Below are positions 35,871 through 48,610 of a stretch of 64,000 nucleotides of DNA, in pieces. Each line of letters begins with the position of its first letter. Position 1 is the stretch's first letter. The stretch spans positions 3,782,001 to 3,846,000 of the forward strand of contig NC_089391.1 of NCBI RefSeq assembly GCF_003171515.1. Reading direction: 5' to 3'. The notes beneath the pieces are model-generated. The model saw nothing but the letters and a program-made list of their open reading frames with translations, did no database searches and was not told where the DNA came from. This DNA is from Pyrenophora tritici-repentis (Eukaryota; Ascomycota; Dothideomycetes; Pleosporales; Pleosporaceae). The position numbers were made by a program, and so were the translations under genes.

Positions 35871-36436
35871 ATGAGCTCCAAAATACACGTCCTGTGCGCC
35901 CGCCCTCCTGTGCATCGCCCTGCGCGCAGAAGCTAATACAGGCCTAGACACCTCTACCGGAGGTCCCTCAAGCTCGCCCTCGACTGGAGCGTCCACCGGT
36001 ACCTCTGGCGCGGACAGGCTCTCTACATCCGTGAGCTGTTCGAGGCCAAGCGAAACGTCAAGGAGCCTCGACAGATGAGAGTGTGTCTTCCTATCACACG
36101 CCTGTGATTACAAAGCATTATACACAGAGCATGGCTTCATGGGCGACTTTTACTGATGCTGTACGCAGGAACTGATCAAGGAGACCGAAGACCTCCTTGA
36201 GAAGTGGAAGCATCCCGATCCTTACCGTCCACCCACGGCACCTGGAGGTTCGTCCCTTGAATCCGGATACTTTTCCGGTCCGGCCGCGGAATCAACCTTC
36301 TTACGTACTGACGCGTTTTGTAGGCTCAAAGTACGAGCGCAACCTGCCTTGCCCCATCCTCGACCGTGAGTTCACCAATCATCATGTCTGTGATATTCGC
36401 TGACAACACGTAGCTCCCCCGAAGATGATCTTGTAG
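35871..36436 (+). CDS. NADH:ubiquinone oxidoreductase (complex I) B22-type subunit, NDUFB9-like LYR protein
   Basis: Five small exons (35871-35893, 35942-36080, 36169-36247, 36324-36365, 36414-36436) join in frame to 101 residues. The LYR-family core starts RHLYRRSLKLALDW, followed by YIRELFEAKRNV, DLLEKWKHPDPYRPPTAPGGSKYERN and a short end PPPKMIL. The PGGSKYERN segment parallels the NDUFB9 region containing GTSYER. Family role: accessory subunit of complex I in the mitochondrial inner membrane, bound to acyl carrier protein through the LYR helix. The first exon has 7 codons plus 2 bases and was placed by phase, so the exact N-terminus is less sure than the rest. Confidence 0.82.
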
Positions 36437-36616
36437 ACACAGTCATTGCATGGTATGGAATCAACTTGTACATATTTCGCCGATAGTGTGACTCAACAAC
36501 ACGCAATAAGAAATTCAAGAAACCCAAACCATCCCTCACGTGCATATTTTAGCGTTCATCATGTTCGTGAGCCACACTGAGAACACAGCTTCTCAGCTAG
36601 GGGTTGTAGCATTAAA

Positions 36617-38686
36617 CTAGGTCTGAAATCTCCTTACTCTTCGTACAGTGCTCATATAGCCCATCTTGTCTATCACATCTTCTTTCTCTACCCAAAGTGG
36701 TAACGTTGTTGCTTTTTTCGCGTATGCGTCCTCTAAGAACGCCCATTCAGGTACGTCGCTACACCCGCCGACAAACACTGTCCTATCGGGCGACAGGTTG
36801 TACAATAGCGACTCGTGTGTCTTCGGTACCAGCACTTCGACTACCCTCTTATCCGGATTGAAGCCACGAATCAACGCAGTGCAAACCAACCTGGTCAACC
36901 GTGGATCCAACGGCTCCACCATACCCGTGCGCTCAGACTCTGCAAGGTAAGGGATCCTATATTTCTGTGTCCTGGGCAGGGAGTTGGAAACAACAGAAGA
37001 AGTAGACTGTATGATTTGGATGACGGAGCCGTTCAGCGCGTGCACTAGAGAGCTTGACTCAACGGGCTCAGAGTACAATGCAAAAGCAGCAAGGTCTTGG
37101 GATCGCTCAGCAGTTTCTTCGTAGCAAAACTCCCATGGTACGAGATGTGAAAGGGGTTCTGGTGTCCAGCTTAGTGTTTGCGGTTGACCTGTGCTCATGC
37201 TGCTCGACTTAAGGTGGAAATAGGATTGCATTTGCATGGCACATAGCTCGTTCTCCGTTCTTATCGGGACAGACAGTGGTTTTTGAGCGGTGATCCCATA
37301 CACAGTACCGTGATATTGCGACCCAGTTGTTTGGAGCAGTTGAAGCCTGGCAGACGTCTCAGTATCAGTGGCTCGTGTGTCGTGGAGAAGGACCATGTTG
37401 TGTGGCTTGAGTCTCGTCAGGAGTTTGCTCAGTATTTCGAATTCCGAAGTGTAGAGGAAAGCGGGTGTGTCGATGACGAGTGGTAGCGAGGTATCGCGGG
37501 AGCGAAGAGTCTTGTATGCAAGGAAAAGGTCCTCGACGCATGACTGATAGTATTCTGCGTAGTTTGCAAAGTTTGTAGGAATGGGGTGTGCTCGGATGAT
37601 CTCAGTCGTCGCTTCTTTTGATGCTGGTATGGCTGATGGATGCGTGAAACTTGGGCCTAGGTTTAGGTCTCTTACTACGACGAGCGAGATTTGGCCTCCG
37701 GGTGCATGTTCCTGTTTCTTGGGATCGAGATCCATGTAACACACAGCTGGAACGGATGGAGCTGTCTTGCCTAGGCCTGTGAGGGAGCGATTGACGAGCC
37801 GACGAGCATAGGTAGATTTCCCTGAGCTTGATGATCCAGTTACAATGGTGATGGAGGGAGTGCTGGTGCAGTCTTCTATCGCGCGGAGCCAGTCTTCCGG
37901 TGTCACTTCAGGACGCAACGGTCGAGAGAGTATGTCGACATCTGAGTGGGTCACCTAGATAAAACATTATTTCAAGTTCAAGACAGGAAACCGATGGATT
38001 TGCTATAGGTCTTCAATTCAAAAGGGTAAACTTACGATACGGAACGAACGCTTCTTCCCATAACGTCTGTCCTCATTCCAAAGCCCTTTGAAAAGTGGAC
38101 TGATAGATGCTAGCGGTGCCGGTTCTTTGCAAGTCTTGATTTGAATGTGGTTTGTGCCATCTAGTCCACGGATCTTTAAGATAGGATGTGTTGCAGGCAC
38201 ATATGCTCGGTGCACTCTGTTTTTCTGGCCGTCTCGACTAACCGTACCTATGTTGGCACCGTTGATGTTAACGGCGCCTCGTAACACCGTAAAATCAAAA
38301 CATCCTATCAGTGCGATAGTCGTATGTTTACTGAGACTGATTTTCAGCTCGGTGTCGGTTTCGGAAAGTATATTTTGAGGTTCGCTACGCCAATTGCATA
38401 GCTTGACATTATGCTGGACGAGCGCAACTTCTTCCTCTGATTCCACCTCCTCAACATCTGAATCTTTGCTTTGTAATAATGGACTTGCTGGCACAGCAAC
38501 CTGCTCCAGCGGGATCTCAGCTGGTTTTACAACTTTTGCGGCGGCTTCTGATGACCTTAGTCGAGCTGCTGCAATAGCGGTCAGCGGCTTCCCGCTGGTA
38601 GCACTGCCCGAACTAGGATCTTCCCCTCTCTTTCTTTTTCCTGACATCTTTTCAACCTTGAATATTGGTGCTGGAGTTCTGAACAT
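36617..38686 (-). CDS. GRC3: Polynucleotide 5'-hydroxyl kinase Grc3 (NOL9 family)
   Basis: Two exons (38686-38036, 37954-36617; 81-base intron) give 662 residues. The Walker A motif GSSSSGKS is at about 257-264, and DLDPKKQEHAPGGQISLV and VIDTPAF fit the kinase core of the Clp1/Grc3 family. The C-terminal half, with FVGGCSDVPEWAFLEDAY, agrees with Grc3. Role: phosphorylates the 5'-hydroxyl end of the 26S pre-rRNA intermediate after Las1 cleavage at ITS2; yeast Grc3 is also linked to Pol I termination. It acts in the nucleolus. An ATG at 38647 (MSGKRKRGED, a typical nuclear start) is an equally plausible start. The 3' end lies 180 bases from the convergent complex I gene. Confidence 0.93.
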
Positions 38687-38851
38687 GGTATGAAATGGAA
38701 GTATTCACACCAATGGTTTTTAGCACGCTAATTTCAGAGTCGGACTAGCGTCAGGCGGGTCGTCCTCCGCTCGGGCGCGACAAACCGCGGCGTAAAAAAG
38801 TTCCAATAACTTCAACTTTCTTGTCGCAAAGAGCATGGCAACGCACACACG
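38687..38851. promoter_or_regulatory. Bidirectional GRC3-RPA34 promoter
   Basis: Just 165 bases separate the two start codons, so both 5' leaders and both core promoters must overlap. Both products serve rRNA synthesis and processing. Confidence 0.6.
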
Positions 38852-38855
38852 ATGA
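38835..38855 (+). promoter_or_regulatory. Upstream ORF overlapping the RPA34 start codon
   Basis: ATG GCA ACG CAC ACA CGA TGA is a six-codon ORF whose stop shares ATGA with the RPA34 start at 38852. If the leader includes it, ribosomes must either skip its ATG or reinitiate. It is seen directly; its use is inference. Confidence 0.5.
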
Positions 38856-40196
38856 GCACCATGAAGAAAACCCCAGTGCCTCTACCAGGCTCTAAACCGA
38901 AGTCAAAACCTCAAGCTAGCTCATCGAAACCGCAATTGAGTCAAGAGTTTGTCAACAGCGATGATGATTCTCCCAGCGAGAGCACCGCGCAGCCGAAGAA
39001 GGCCGAGAAGCCCAAAACCACCATCGGGATCCACGTAAACGGTGTTGCCAAGAAGAAGACGAAGCCCAGCAAAAAAGACGCGCCTGCTCTTAAACCAACG
39101 CCGAAAGCCAAGGTCGCACCTGTAAAACCGGCGCCGAAGCAGACCGTAACACAAAAGGATGTCTCAGACTCGTCGAGCTCAGATGAATCCGACGATAGTG
39201 GAGATGTACCGATGAAGGATATACAAGCGAAGGTTCCAGTAAAAGAGAAGGGCAAGGATGCTTCGAGCGACAGCTCGGACAGCTCTGGTTCAGACAGCTC
39301 TAGTGACGAGTCTGACTCCGACGATGAACCGCAACAGACACCAAAACCTGCGTCATCTCAGGCTCAATCCCGACAGACAACAACAACAACAACAACAACA
39401 ACAACACAAACCCATGCTGTAGAATTTCAGTCAACACAGACATACGTGCCCCCAAAAGGATTCACTGCCGTGCCAGTGAACTCCACGACCGCATCGAAGT
39501 CAGCAGGGTTGTTCGATAACCTGGAGGGCAAACAAGTATGGTATATGACAGCTCCTGGTGGTGTCTCATTGAAAGATCTAGAGGAGCTCGAGATGGAGAA
39601 AGTCATGGACGGAGAGGCTGTACTGAGCTACAAGGGCATCGATTATAACTGCCCCCAAATGCAAAAGAGCGAAGAAGTTGAACGTGAGGTATTTGTGCAT
39701 CACAAAAATGGCCTAAAGCCCGGTTCGTTCATCGACGTTGCTTGTAATGACTTCGCTGACTCTGCTAGTCTCCACACGGATATCACAGATTCTACATTTA
39801 CGATCGATTGTACAACTACCTCAGCTCAGCTCCCTACAAGCAGATCAGAATACGGGCTCAGAAGCAGCGGCATCTATCACACGGTCTACGATTCGTGCAC
39901 CAAAGCCGCAGGTCAAAGGATTGAAGATGCGCTTCCTGCCAACTGGGTTCAGCGGTGACGATGGAGGCAATCTCGGCGATTCGGAAAGCGAGAGTGAAAA
40001 ACTGCGAGAGCCAGCGGGACTCGGGATGCCAAACGGACTCAACCTACCTTCCAAGAAACAGAAGAGGAAGCACGCTGATGTGAACGGTGATGCGACTGAA
40101 GTTCCAGCGAAGAAGACTAAAAAGCACCGAACTCCAGAGGAGGAAAAGAGGAAGGCAGAGAAGAAGGCGCGGAAAGAGAAGAAACGTGCACAGTAG
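38852..40196 (+). CDS. RPA34: RNA polymerase I subunit RPA34 (A34.5)
   Basis: Two exons (38852-39722, 39769-40196; 46-base intron) give 432 residues. The N-terminal half is disordered: Lys-rich, then Ser/Asp/Glu runs, then a Thr run. The conserved core runs from KGFTAVP through LFDNLEGKQVWYMTAPGGV, EEVEREVFVHHKNGLKPVSTRISQILHLRSIVQLP and QVKGLKMRFLPTGF. The C-terminal tail is a long Lys/Arg/Glu tract (KKTKKHRTPEEEKRKAEKK), as in A34.5 orthologues. It forms the TFIIF-like A49/A34.5 heterodimer of Pol I in the nucleolus. Splicing is needed to link the two halves of the conserved core, which confirms the intron. Confidence 0.9.
39376..39405. repeat. (ACA)n microsatellite in RPA34
   Basis: About ten ACA/CAA triplets encode a Thr run in the disordered N-terminal half of RPA34. 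Length is likely to vary between isolates. Confidence 0.8.
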
Positions 40197-40956
40197 GCGG
40201 CCTCTGAACATTCACGAGGAAGACAAGGCGACACTTTGCACAACATAATATCAACGGTGGCTCTGGAAGTCGTTCTTCCAAGCAAGGATTGGGTCGATCA
40301 AGGCAACGGCAAGATGCGTTGCTTTTTCACCCGTTTGTTGTACATTACACTACAAGCGGATACATACAGGGCGAGCTTCGATACACTGCTGGATGATCAG
40401 CGTGAGGCTGCCAATTTTCCAGGAGAGAGTCGCCAATGCTCTTACGAATACATGGGGCGCAGGCCAAGTCGATAGGACTTTAATGAAGTATGGCCAGGAA
40501 GACCCTGATTAAAACATTCTGAAGCACTGTTTATACTATCTGTTCTACAGTAGTTCAATGCTGGATCCACTGCTCGTGAAACATGTATATGCCGCCTATG
40601 CTGTCGTGCTGTTGACGAGAAGACAACAAAGTTTGATTTAGGCCACGATGTAACGCTGGACTAAGGCCATCAGCTAGTAAGCAATTGATGGGGTACGTAA
40701 CCCGTATGTCGGTAGAAGACCCGGTTGGGTCTGGAGACTATCCGACGACGTGGTAGCCAGCATCCATGGGTGACGAATCGATACTAGCGCATGGGCCTAA
40801 ACAACGCGCGCTCTGTTGTCACCGACGAGGGTAGGAAATCGTCACACTCTTTTTGAGCTTTTCACTTGGCCGCAGTTGCAATATGCTAATGAGCAGGCCT
40901 CGCACTTGCCCTAATTTTACGCGACTGCCCTGCTTGCTGCGCGCGCACGTACCCAA
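40197..40956. other. Intergenic between RPA34 and the ApsB-like gene
   Basis: No gene is seen in 760 bases. It contains the RPA34 3' flank and the presumed promoter of the ApsB-like gene. Confidence 0.45.
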
Positions 40957-43900
40957 ATGGCAACAGCAAACACGGCTCCTGCCTCAGATGCTGAGCACTC
41001 TCAGACCGACGAACTAGACTCCACACCCTCGACCCCCACGCTTGCGCCCACACAAGAGGAGCACATGGCGCACAATAGATCGGATGCTGGGCATATGCAT
41101 GTCTCTGACCGTCCCGAATCGGACCTCCCGCTTTTACCAACTGAGGAAGACACTCTCGCACCTCATGCTGCCGACGAAGAAGCACACAATGTGGAAAGCG
41201 TATTTGACGACGGCGAGATGCACCGCCAATTAATGGACATTGAATCGAGCTTCATCCCTGAACCGGCCCCACAGCCAGAAGCAGTACAAGGGCCGCCCGG
41301 CGTGGACGATACCTATCTCTTTGGCGGCTCGCCGGGCAATTCGCAGCGGTCAAGTCAGAATGGCAACAATGACTCGGCCCTGCAGAGGGTCATGGATACT
41401 TTGGAGGAGATGACAAAGCCTAAAAAGAAGCCTAAGAAGCTAGAGGTGCGCCATGGTCACACACCGTCCAAATCTCAATCCAGCAACGCGCATAGCAACT
41501 CGCCTTCCTTCTCTGAAGCCCCTACACCAGCCGCCGCCTACAAGACGCCCGCCGCCCACCGAATGGACTATGAACCCGACGACTCGCTGGACGCGGGCAC
41601 TTCAACATCAGATGCCGCGCCCTCATCGCCTTCCGCAGAAGCCGCCCAACGAAGCCGATCGCGCACTACAGGGGACCAGAATACTGACGAAGAAGAGGAA
41701 GATGAGGATGAGGAGGACGAATCAGATGAGGAAGATGCGCATGAAGAAGGTCAGGCTGCTCAGGGCGCCCAGCAGGACGATGGGGATGTGCGACGACCGA
41801 CTTCCAGCGCTTCGACCGTGAAAGCCCCTGATTTCTCACTAGTCGAAGAAGGGTCCTCGCTCACAAACGAAAACGTCACAAGCGCAGATAGTATAGCCAT
41901 GCCCCCGCCATCAGCCCCTGCGAACAACCAGAAGAACAAACGGCCGAGCTTCCTACAGCACCGCGGTTCCAGCCAACGCTCGTCTGTCTCTTCCTTCACA
42001 AATCGCTCCGACGCATCTGGAGACAACGCGAGTACAGAGAGCCTGGGTGCCGACTACTCGTTGCAGACTGGTGGCGCCATCCCGCGCTCGAGCGGTCCAG
42101 CGCGTATGAGTCTTGGGCTTTCAAGACTACCGAGTTTGGGTAGCATCGCATCCTCCATGTCAGGCTACAGTGATTCTAACCCGTGGGATAAAGGCAGGAG
42201 CATTAGTGCAAACTCTTTAAACGCCCTTCTCCACCAAGACAATAGTCTAGGCCGTTTAGACGAAGAAGTTCCAAACAGTGCAACGCCACCCGAGACACCA
42301 CGCGCTCCCAGTGTTCAGCCTGCTGCTCCTACCGACACAGTCATTACCAGACATGTTCAAGACATACAAGTGCCAGATTCCATTGCACGGGATTTCCGAG
42401 CTAAGCACTCGCGATCGCCAGACAAACGGCACAATGCAAACCCCTTCACTCGGAGCAAACATAACCTGACACTAAAGGAACAGAACAGCAAAATCGATAA
42501 ACTCAGCAAGGAGAATTTCGACCTCAAGCTCAAGATTCATTTCCTTGACCAAGCGCTTCAGAATCGATCGGATGAAGGCGTCAAGGAGATGATATCGAAA
42601 AACGTTCAATTGCAGACCGATCTGGCGACAGAGAAGAAGGAGAGCCAGTCGATGCGGAAGAAGATTAGAGATCTAGAGCGAAGGCTCAAGGCCCAGGAAG
42701 AGGGACAGGCCAAGCCGCCCAAGGAACCTGGCAGTGGTTCAGAGGACGAGGGCGACGAACAGTCCTCAAGACAAGCTGAGCTAGAGGAAGAAATTGAGTT
42801 TCTTCGTGAGCGCTTGGAGACTACAGAGATTACTGTAGACCAATGGCAACAGGAGGCTCTACAGAAGGAGGCTGACAATCGACGGATGGCCGACTACATC
42901 AAGACAATGCGGGAGAAGAGTCCTGGTGGAGGAGAATCTGGTTACGATGAGGCTGTGACTATGTGGAAAGAGGATTTCGAGGATGAGCGGGCCCGTCGTG
43001 AGCAAGTTGAAACCCGCTGCCAACAAGCAGAGTCAGAGGCGGAGAAACTCCGTGAAGAGGTCCAGCGTTTGAGGGACCAAAACCAACAAATGCAACAACA
43101 AAATTCCACAACGAACAAAGTGCTCAACAGTACACGGCGCATGCAGCAGTCGTTCACTTCGCATTCCAACGCCGATTCTGATGGTAATGACCTAGCTGGG
43201 ACAGCGTCGATGGGCGGCACAAGCGGCACTCTTGTGGAACACCTGCAGAGCGACAATGACAAGTTGCAGCGAGACCTCCACGCGCAGGCCTCCATGCTCA
43301 CGTCCAGAAACCGAGAAAACCTACGACTGAGGGAGGAGAACGAGGGCCTAAAGCTTGCCATCCGTAGAGGTGACAATTCATCGACCGCCGGTGACAGCAT
43401 CTTGGAACGCTCAATCTCCCGCAACCATATGAGGTCCGTCTCAAGAGCAAGCGGTGGTACACGTTTGACACAAGCGAGCGATCCTGACGACTACGAAACT
43501 AAGAATGCTGCTCTAAGAGATGAGTTGTCACAGCTGAAGCTCTCATACAAGGAGCTTGACGACCAATTGAATGGCCATCTCGATATGCTTGAGACTACGG
43601 AGAACAAGGTCAAGGAGCTGGAAAGGGAGATTGAAGCCCAGACCGAAGATCTCCAGGCGCTCGCAAATGAGCGCGACGAGGCATTAGAGCTGCTACAAGA
43701 CAAAGAACAGGAATGCGAGGAGCTCAGACAGGAAGCGCTGGACACAGTGCAAAGGCTGGAGGTCGATCTCGACCAAAAACAGACGGAACGTGATCGTCTC
43801 TACAACGACCTTGAGAACACCACTGAAGACTTCCACGCTCTGCAACAGGAGATGAAGAATGTCAGCGAAAGCCTACTACAACTTGAGGACGATCGCGATG

Positions 43901-45716
43901 CAAGCCTACGCAAGATTCAGAACCTTGAGGCTGAGCTTTCTGACGCCAACGAAGAGTTGAATAGACAAGACAAGCTCCTCAGTGAAGAGAGATCCAAGAA
44001 TGAGCGACTGGACGTCCAGCTTGAGTCTTGCCAGGGTGAGATTGACTTCCTCCGTGAAGAACAGGAAGGCGATAAGATCAAGATTGGTGAGCTCGAGAGT
44101 GCCCTGAACCACACTCAAGCCACGTTGCAAGAAGCCAGAGAACGTGCTCGCGATCTTGAGGAGCGCATGACAGAAGAGAGGCAACAACGCGATGCGCTGG
44201 AAACCCAAGAGAAGCAAGAGGTGGAGAAGATCATCACGGAGCTTAACGCTCAACTGTCTAAGCTCAAAGAGGAAAGCAGAAAGCTACGGAAGAACCTCTC
44301 GAGCAAGGAGGTTGAGGCATCCACCTGGAAGCAACGACACGATGAGTTTGAACTTGCTCTTCGTGAAACCCTGGGTAACCCCAACGGTACCAGGGCGAGT
44401 CTGTTCAAGGTATGTAGCGATGCTCCTGATGGTTTAGACATATGCTAACAATTCTCCTCCAGGACATTGCGAAACTTCAGCGAGACCTCCAAGGGGCAAT
44501 GCAAGATCTCGACACTGTTAGAGCTGATCTTACTGAGAAAGATAGGCTTTTGCGCAACCGTGACACACTCTTGGAGAACACAGGAATGGAAAGTCGTCGT
44601 CTATCTGAGATGCTTGAACGGGAACGTCAAGCCCGCCGACAAGATTTATCAGCTTGGGAGAACGCCAAGCGTGGCCATCAATCGACTGTCAGAGCAATCC
44701 AGCAGGCCGAATCAAGGGTTCTGGAACTTGAGACGTTGCGCAGTCAAGATCGTCAAAGGATTCACCATCTGGAGAAAAATTACAAGGAGCAGCTCCTTGA
44801 GCGTAACAACCTGTTGTATGCTCTCTGGAACCGATTGTCTACCCTTTGCGGAACCGAATGGTCCCGCAACAACGCCCTTATCAACGGAGAACTCACTTCT
44901 ATGGAGCTTATTTCCAAGAACGTGAATGGGTTCAACAAGAACATCATTTTTGCTGTCAGGACCGTGGAGGGTATCATTGGTAGCTTCAAGCAGAGGATCC
45001 GGCAGATCGAGAAGGATCTGGTACGCGACTACCAGACTCTGGAGCACAGCCTTGATGTTCGCGTTAAGCGACTTGACCAGCTAGAGAAGCTTGTTCTAGC
45101 CCAAAGACAGTCGATTGGAAGACCCAGCACCGTCCGCGGTGGGTTTGTCGAGATGAACAACGCGGAGCTCACCAAGCTCCGGTCAGAGAACAAGACGCTG
45201 CGGTCCGAAGTCCAGACTCTTCGCGCAATTACCACAACGACGCAGGCTGGAAACGATGTCATTGTCAGCCGGTCGTCGTCCCGTGCTGGCTCGCCCAACT
45301 CGTCAAAACGCGCCAGCATGGCGCAAACACTACTGCGTGCGCACTCGGCTTCTGTAGTCGAGCACCTCTCCACTTCAACACCAGGCCATCCCTACCCCGC
45401 CGCCGGCCCTCTTCAGACCAGCGAACAAAAGTGGATACACCGTCTCAAGGAGCTCGAACGGCGGTTGAAGGCAGAGCGGGAAGCCCGCCTTCTTGATCGC
45501 AGTGGCGCGCGCAAGAGACTAGAGCAAAAGGTGGAAGAGAACGCTGAATTGAGATCGGCGCTCGAGAAGGAGCGTGATCTCAGGACCGAAGACGAGATAG
45601 CTGGTAGTCATGGGAGCGGGTCTGGGAGCGGTAGTCGCACCGGGAGTGGGCGCGCAAGTGCCATTCCGAGCCTGAAGCGACCTAATGGCAAGGAGAGAGA
45701 AGAGGAGATGTATTAG
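40957..45716 (+). CDS. apsB: ApsB/Mto1-like microtubule-organising-centre coiled-coil protein
   Basis: Two exons (40957-44409, 44463-45716; 53-base intron) give 1568 residues. Residues 1-500 are disordered, with acidic runs and Ser/Pro-rich stretches. At about 503-575 lies a centrosomin N-terminal (CM1-like) motif: LTLKEQNSKIDKLSKENFDL, then LKIHFLDQAL. Long coiled coil follows to about residue 1300. A conserved C-terminal block includes ERNNLLYALWNRLSTLCGTEW, and the tail is Ser/Gly-rich. CM1 motifs recruit and activate gamma-tubulin complexes. Aspergillus ApsB and fission yeast Mto1 do this at septal and cytoplasmic MTOCs and affect nuclear positioning. A Pcp1/PcpA-type spindle pole body protein is the alternative, but the C-terminal block favours ApsB. 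Confidence 0.85.
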
Positions 45717-46188
45717 TACGGCTTGTACTTGCCATGTTTTTTGAACTTTGTGTTTTTGCTTTCTTGTTAATTCCCCCCGTACATCCTTCCCCACTGGGGA
45801 TTTTCCTTTGGAAACTTTGGAACTCGAGATGACTTGCGTTTTGGCCTTTTTTGCTTTTGCTTTTCTCTCTTCACGACATTGAATGTTATAACGATGACGG
45901 AAGCTGCATTTTTTATCTTTTTCAAGGGCATTTTATGAGACGGATTCTTGGAGGAATCATGATTGGAGCAACCTAACTATTCACATATGTAGAGAGATGG
46001 AAGGAAGGAAACGGAGGCGTTGAGCGGATCTATTTAATAATGGGATATGGGTTCTTTTCTCGCAGTCGCTGCTCCTGATGACGATGTTGCTGCTTCCATT
46101 GTGATCGTCGTCAATTTCTGTGAACCATGGGTTGAACTGAAGTCGCTTGTTTTACTTAGAGCTGCTTGTTTCTATGGATCCAGCCACC
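45717..46188. other. Convergent intergenic region
   Basis: T-rich 3' flanks of the ApsB-like and cystathionine gamma-synthase genes. I see nothing else. Confidence 0.45.
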
Positions 46189-48230
46189 CTACGACTGCTG
46201 TCCCCCAGCACTAGGTATACAATCCAACGCCTTCTTGAACGTATCGACCAGTTTACTAGTCTCCTCCAACCCAACACTAAAACGAATGAGATCCTCTTCT
46301 ACACCCCACTTCCTACACTAATCACCACGTTAGCATCCCATCCATCCATTCCAACAGCACAAAAAGAAAAGAAAGACTCACCCAATCCAACTCTCCATAA
46401 TGCGCCAAAATCACATACGGCGAGCTCAACGTAAAATTCGTACCCAAACTCGGTCCCTTAACCGTATCCAGATTATCGAAAAACGCAATCGCATCCTGTT
46501 TGGTGTAAAACGTTGCCGACAGCAGACCCCCATACCCGCCATTGGGGTTTCTGCATTTTTCGTAAAAGGGGCGGGTGGGTGATGTTTTGGGGTAGTTTAC
46601 TTGCTTGACGCGGGGGTGGGCGCTGAGGACGTCGCAGATTGCCTCTGCGTTTGTGCCGATGCGGTCGATGCGGGAGACGAAGTCGCGGGAGTTTCGCTCG
46701 AGGAAGATTGAGTCTTCGGCCCAGTGGTTGTCTTCGTAGTCGGTGGCCCAGGTGCGTTTGAGGAGGGGGTAGGATTTTGCTTTTGGGTTGAGGACGAGGC
46801 TGTGTAGGAGGGGGAGTTGTTAGTATGAGATGAGAGATAGAGAGAGGGCTTGGAGGGAATGAGTATTACTTACCCGCCGCCCATGACGTTGCTGTCGCCG
46901 CTGAAGACTTTGGTTAGACTGCTGACTACGACGTCTGCGTATTGTAAGACATTGACGTTGATGAAGTTTCCAATCGTCTCGTCTACTACGACGCAGAAAT
47001 CGTATTGGTCGGCTAGTTTGCGGATGCGCTCTAGATCCGGGGAGCGTAGTAGTGGGTTTCCAGGGAACTCTGTGAAGAGGGCGACGAAGCGCTCGCCACC
47101 TTGGAGTCGCTGCTCCAGATCATCTAGTTCTTCTGAGGAGCCGAAACCGTAGAACCGGGAACCGGGACCGAACTTCTCGGTGATTTTCAGCGTGTCGATG
47201 TAGGGGAACCCGTAGACGATGGCTCTGTGGGAACCTTTGGCTCGCAGTAAGTTTCGGTGGGCATTGAAGATTGAGCTCATGCCAGTGGGGTACAGGTAAA
47301 CATCGTCTTCTGAGAAACCTGCGATTGGCCTTTGTCTTGCGGCATCGTGATCCAGGGTCATGGCTTCGGTTAGTTCAACATCTGCAGTCAATGATCCGGC
47401 GATGCGTCTTCGAATCGCCAGCTTAGCATTCTTCGCCTTTGTGAGGCTCAAGTTTCGTCCAAATCTCTCTTCCACGAACTGCGTAGGATCCTGGACTTCT
47501 CCATTACCATTCTTCAAGTCGCCTGGGGCGCTTAGGTCGATGGAGGTCTTCTTCTGGTAACGTTTTGGACCCTTACATACTCTTGCGGACTGGTTCAGTG
47601 TCGAGGCTTCAACCAAGATGTCCTCTTTGAAGAGCTGGTAACAGTACTCTGCTCTCCGACTTGACACGCCGTCTCCGGAATGTTGCCAGAACGTCTTTGC
47701 AATACTGAAGCGGTCCTGTGGGAAAAGTACGGCTGAGACTTTGGGGGAAATGACATCCAACTCTTCTGATCGTGCTTTCTCCGCTGCTGGAAGGAAGTCT
47801 AGGATCCGGACTTGCGATGCATCTAGGTCTGGCGCTTGGCGGAGGAAGAACTCTTGACATCTTGATGCAGTTGCGTGTGTGGGGAAGAGCATTGCGTTCT
47901 CACCTTCTTTCCCATGCTTCTCGACAATAGCTGCGGCAAAAGCCTGTATGATCTTGTGAATGAAGAATCTTTGCCGCAGTTAGTATATTGTTCCCGTGTA
48001 TCCCCGTACCTACGTACCTAGGGTAACCGGTTTTCATCTTGCTGATGACCCATTCCTCGCCTTCTTCGTACCCTACATTCGCGCGCCATGTAGGTAAAGA
48101 AACACTAACAGCCTATCGCGCATCAGTCTACACTGCAGTGTTGAACGGTGAAAGTAAAACGCACGTGCTCCGTCGCCGGAGGCAAACTCTCTCCCACCTC
48201 AACGTCGTTTTCCATAATCATCGGGGACAT
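46189..48230 (-). CDS. STR2: Cystathionine gamma-synthase
   Basis: Five exons (48230-48165, 48112-48018, 47968-46874, 46799-46382, 46317-46189; introns 49-74 bases) join in frame to 600 residues. The start [18 protein letters not shown] leads into [21 protein letters not shown], characteristic of fungal Str2-type enzymes, which carry a long N-terminal region. The PLP-dependent Cys/Met-metabolism core includes [24 protein letters not shown] and [16 protein letters not shown], in which Lys407 is the expected Schiff-base lysine. The end of the domain is [19 protein letters not shown]. It joins O-acyl-homoserine and cysteine to give cystathionine, the forward transsulfuration step to methionine. 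The last exon is needed to complete the fold; the longest open frames alone give a truncated protein. Confidence 0.92.
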
Positions 48231-48610
48231 TTTATAAGTTGGTTGAAGGGACAAGTGGTGACAGCGACTGTGAAATAGATAAAACACTAGTGACGGGGCA
48301 GGTAAACCAAATATGATCGAGTAATGACTCCGCTGTCAATGGTTCATACTAGAAGCCAGATTAACTCCGACGTCGGCACTTGCAATCTCGAATGAAATTT
48401 AAGGTTATCGATAATGCACAGCAGTCACCTTTCTCCGCAGTCCGCGTCTCCTGGCAGCCCCAAAACGTCACCGCTCATACATGCAGACTTGACTAGGGCA
48501 TATGAACCCGTTGATGTTGGCACTGGACCCACCTCGTTGTTGAGGTCTCCAACAAGGGTTTATTAGCCCTGAATAGACTCAATACCACAAACACTGGCGC
48601 GCGTCAAACA
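48231..48610. promoter_or_regulatory. Divergent promoter of STR2 and the HAUS1-like gene
   Basis: The 380 bases separate the start codons of the two divergent genes. No regulatory motif was assigned with confidence. Confidence 0.5.

Noticed and set aside
45519..45794. Minus-strand ORF at the 3' end of the ApsB-like gene
   Set aside because: It is antisense to the Gly/Ser-rich tail of the ApsB-like protein and has no independent support.
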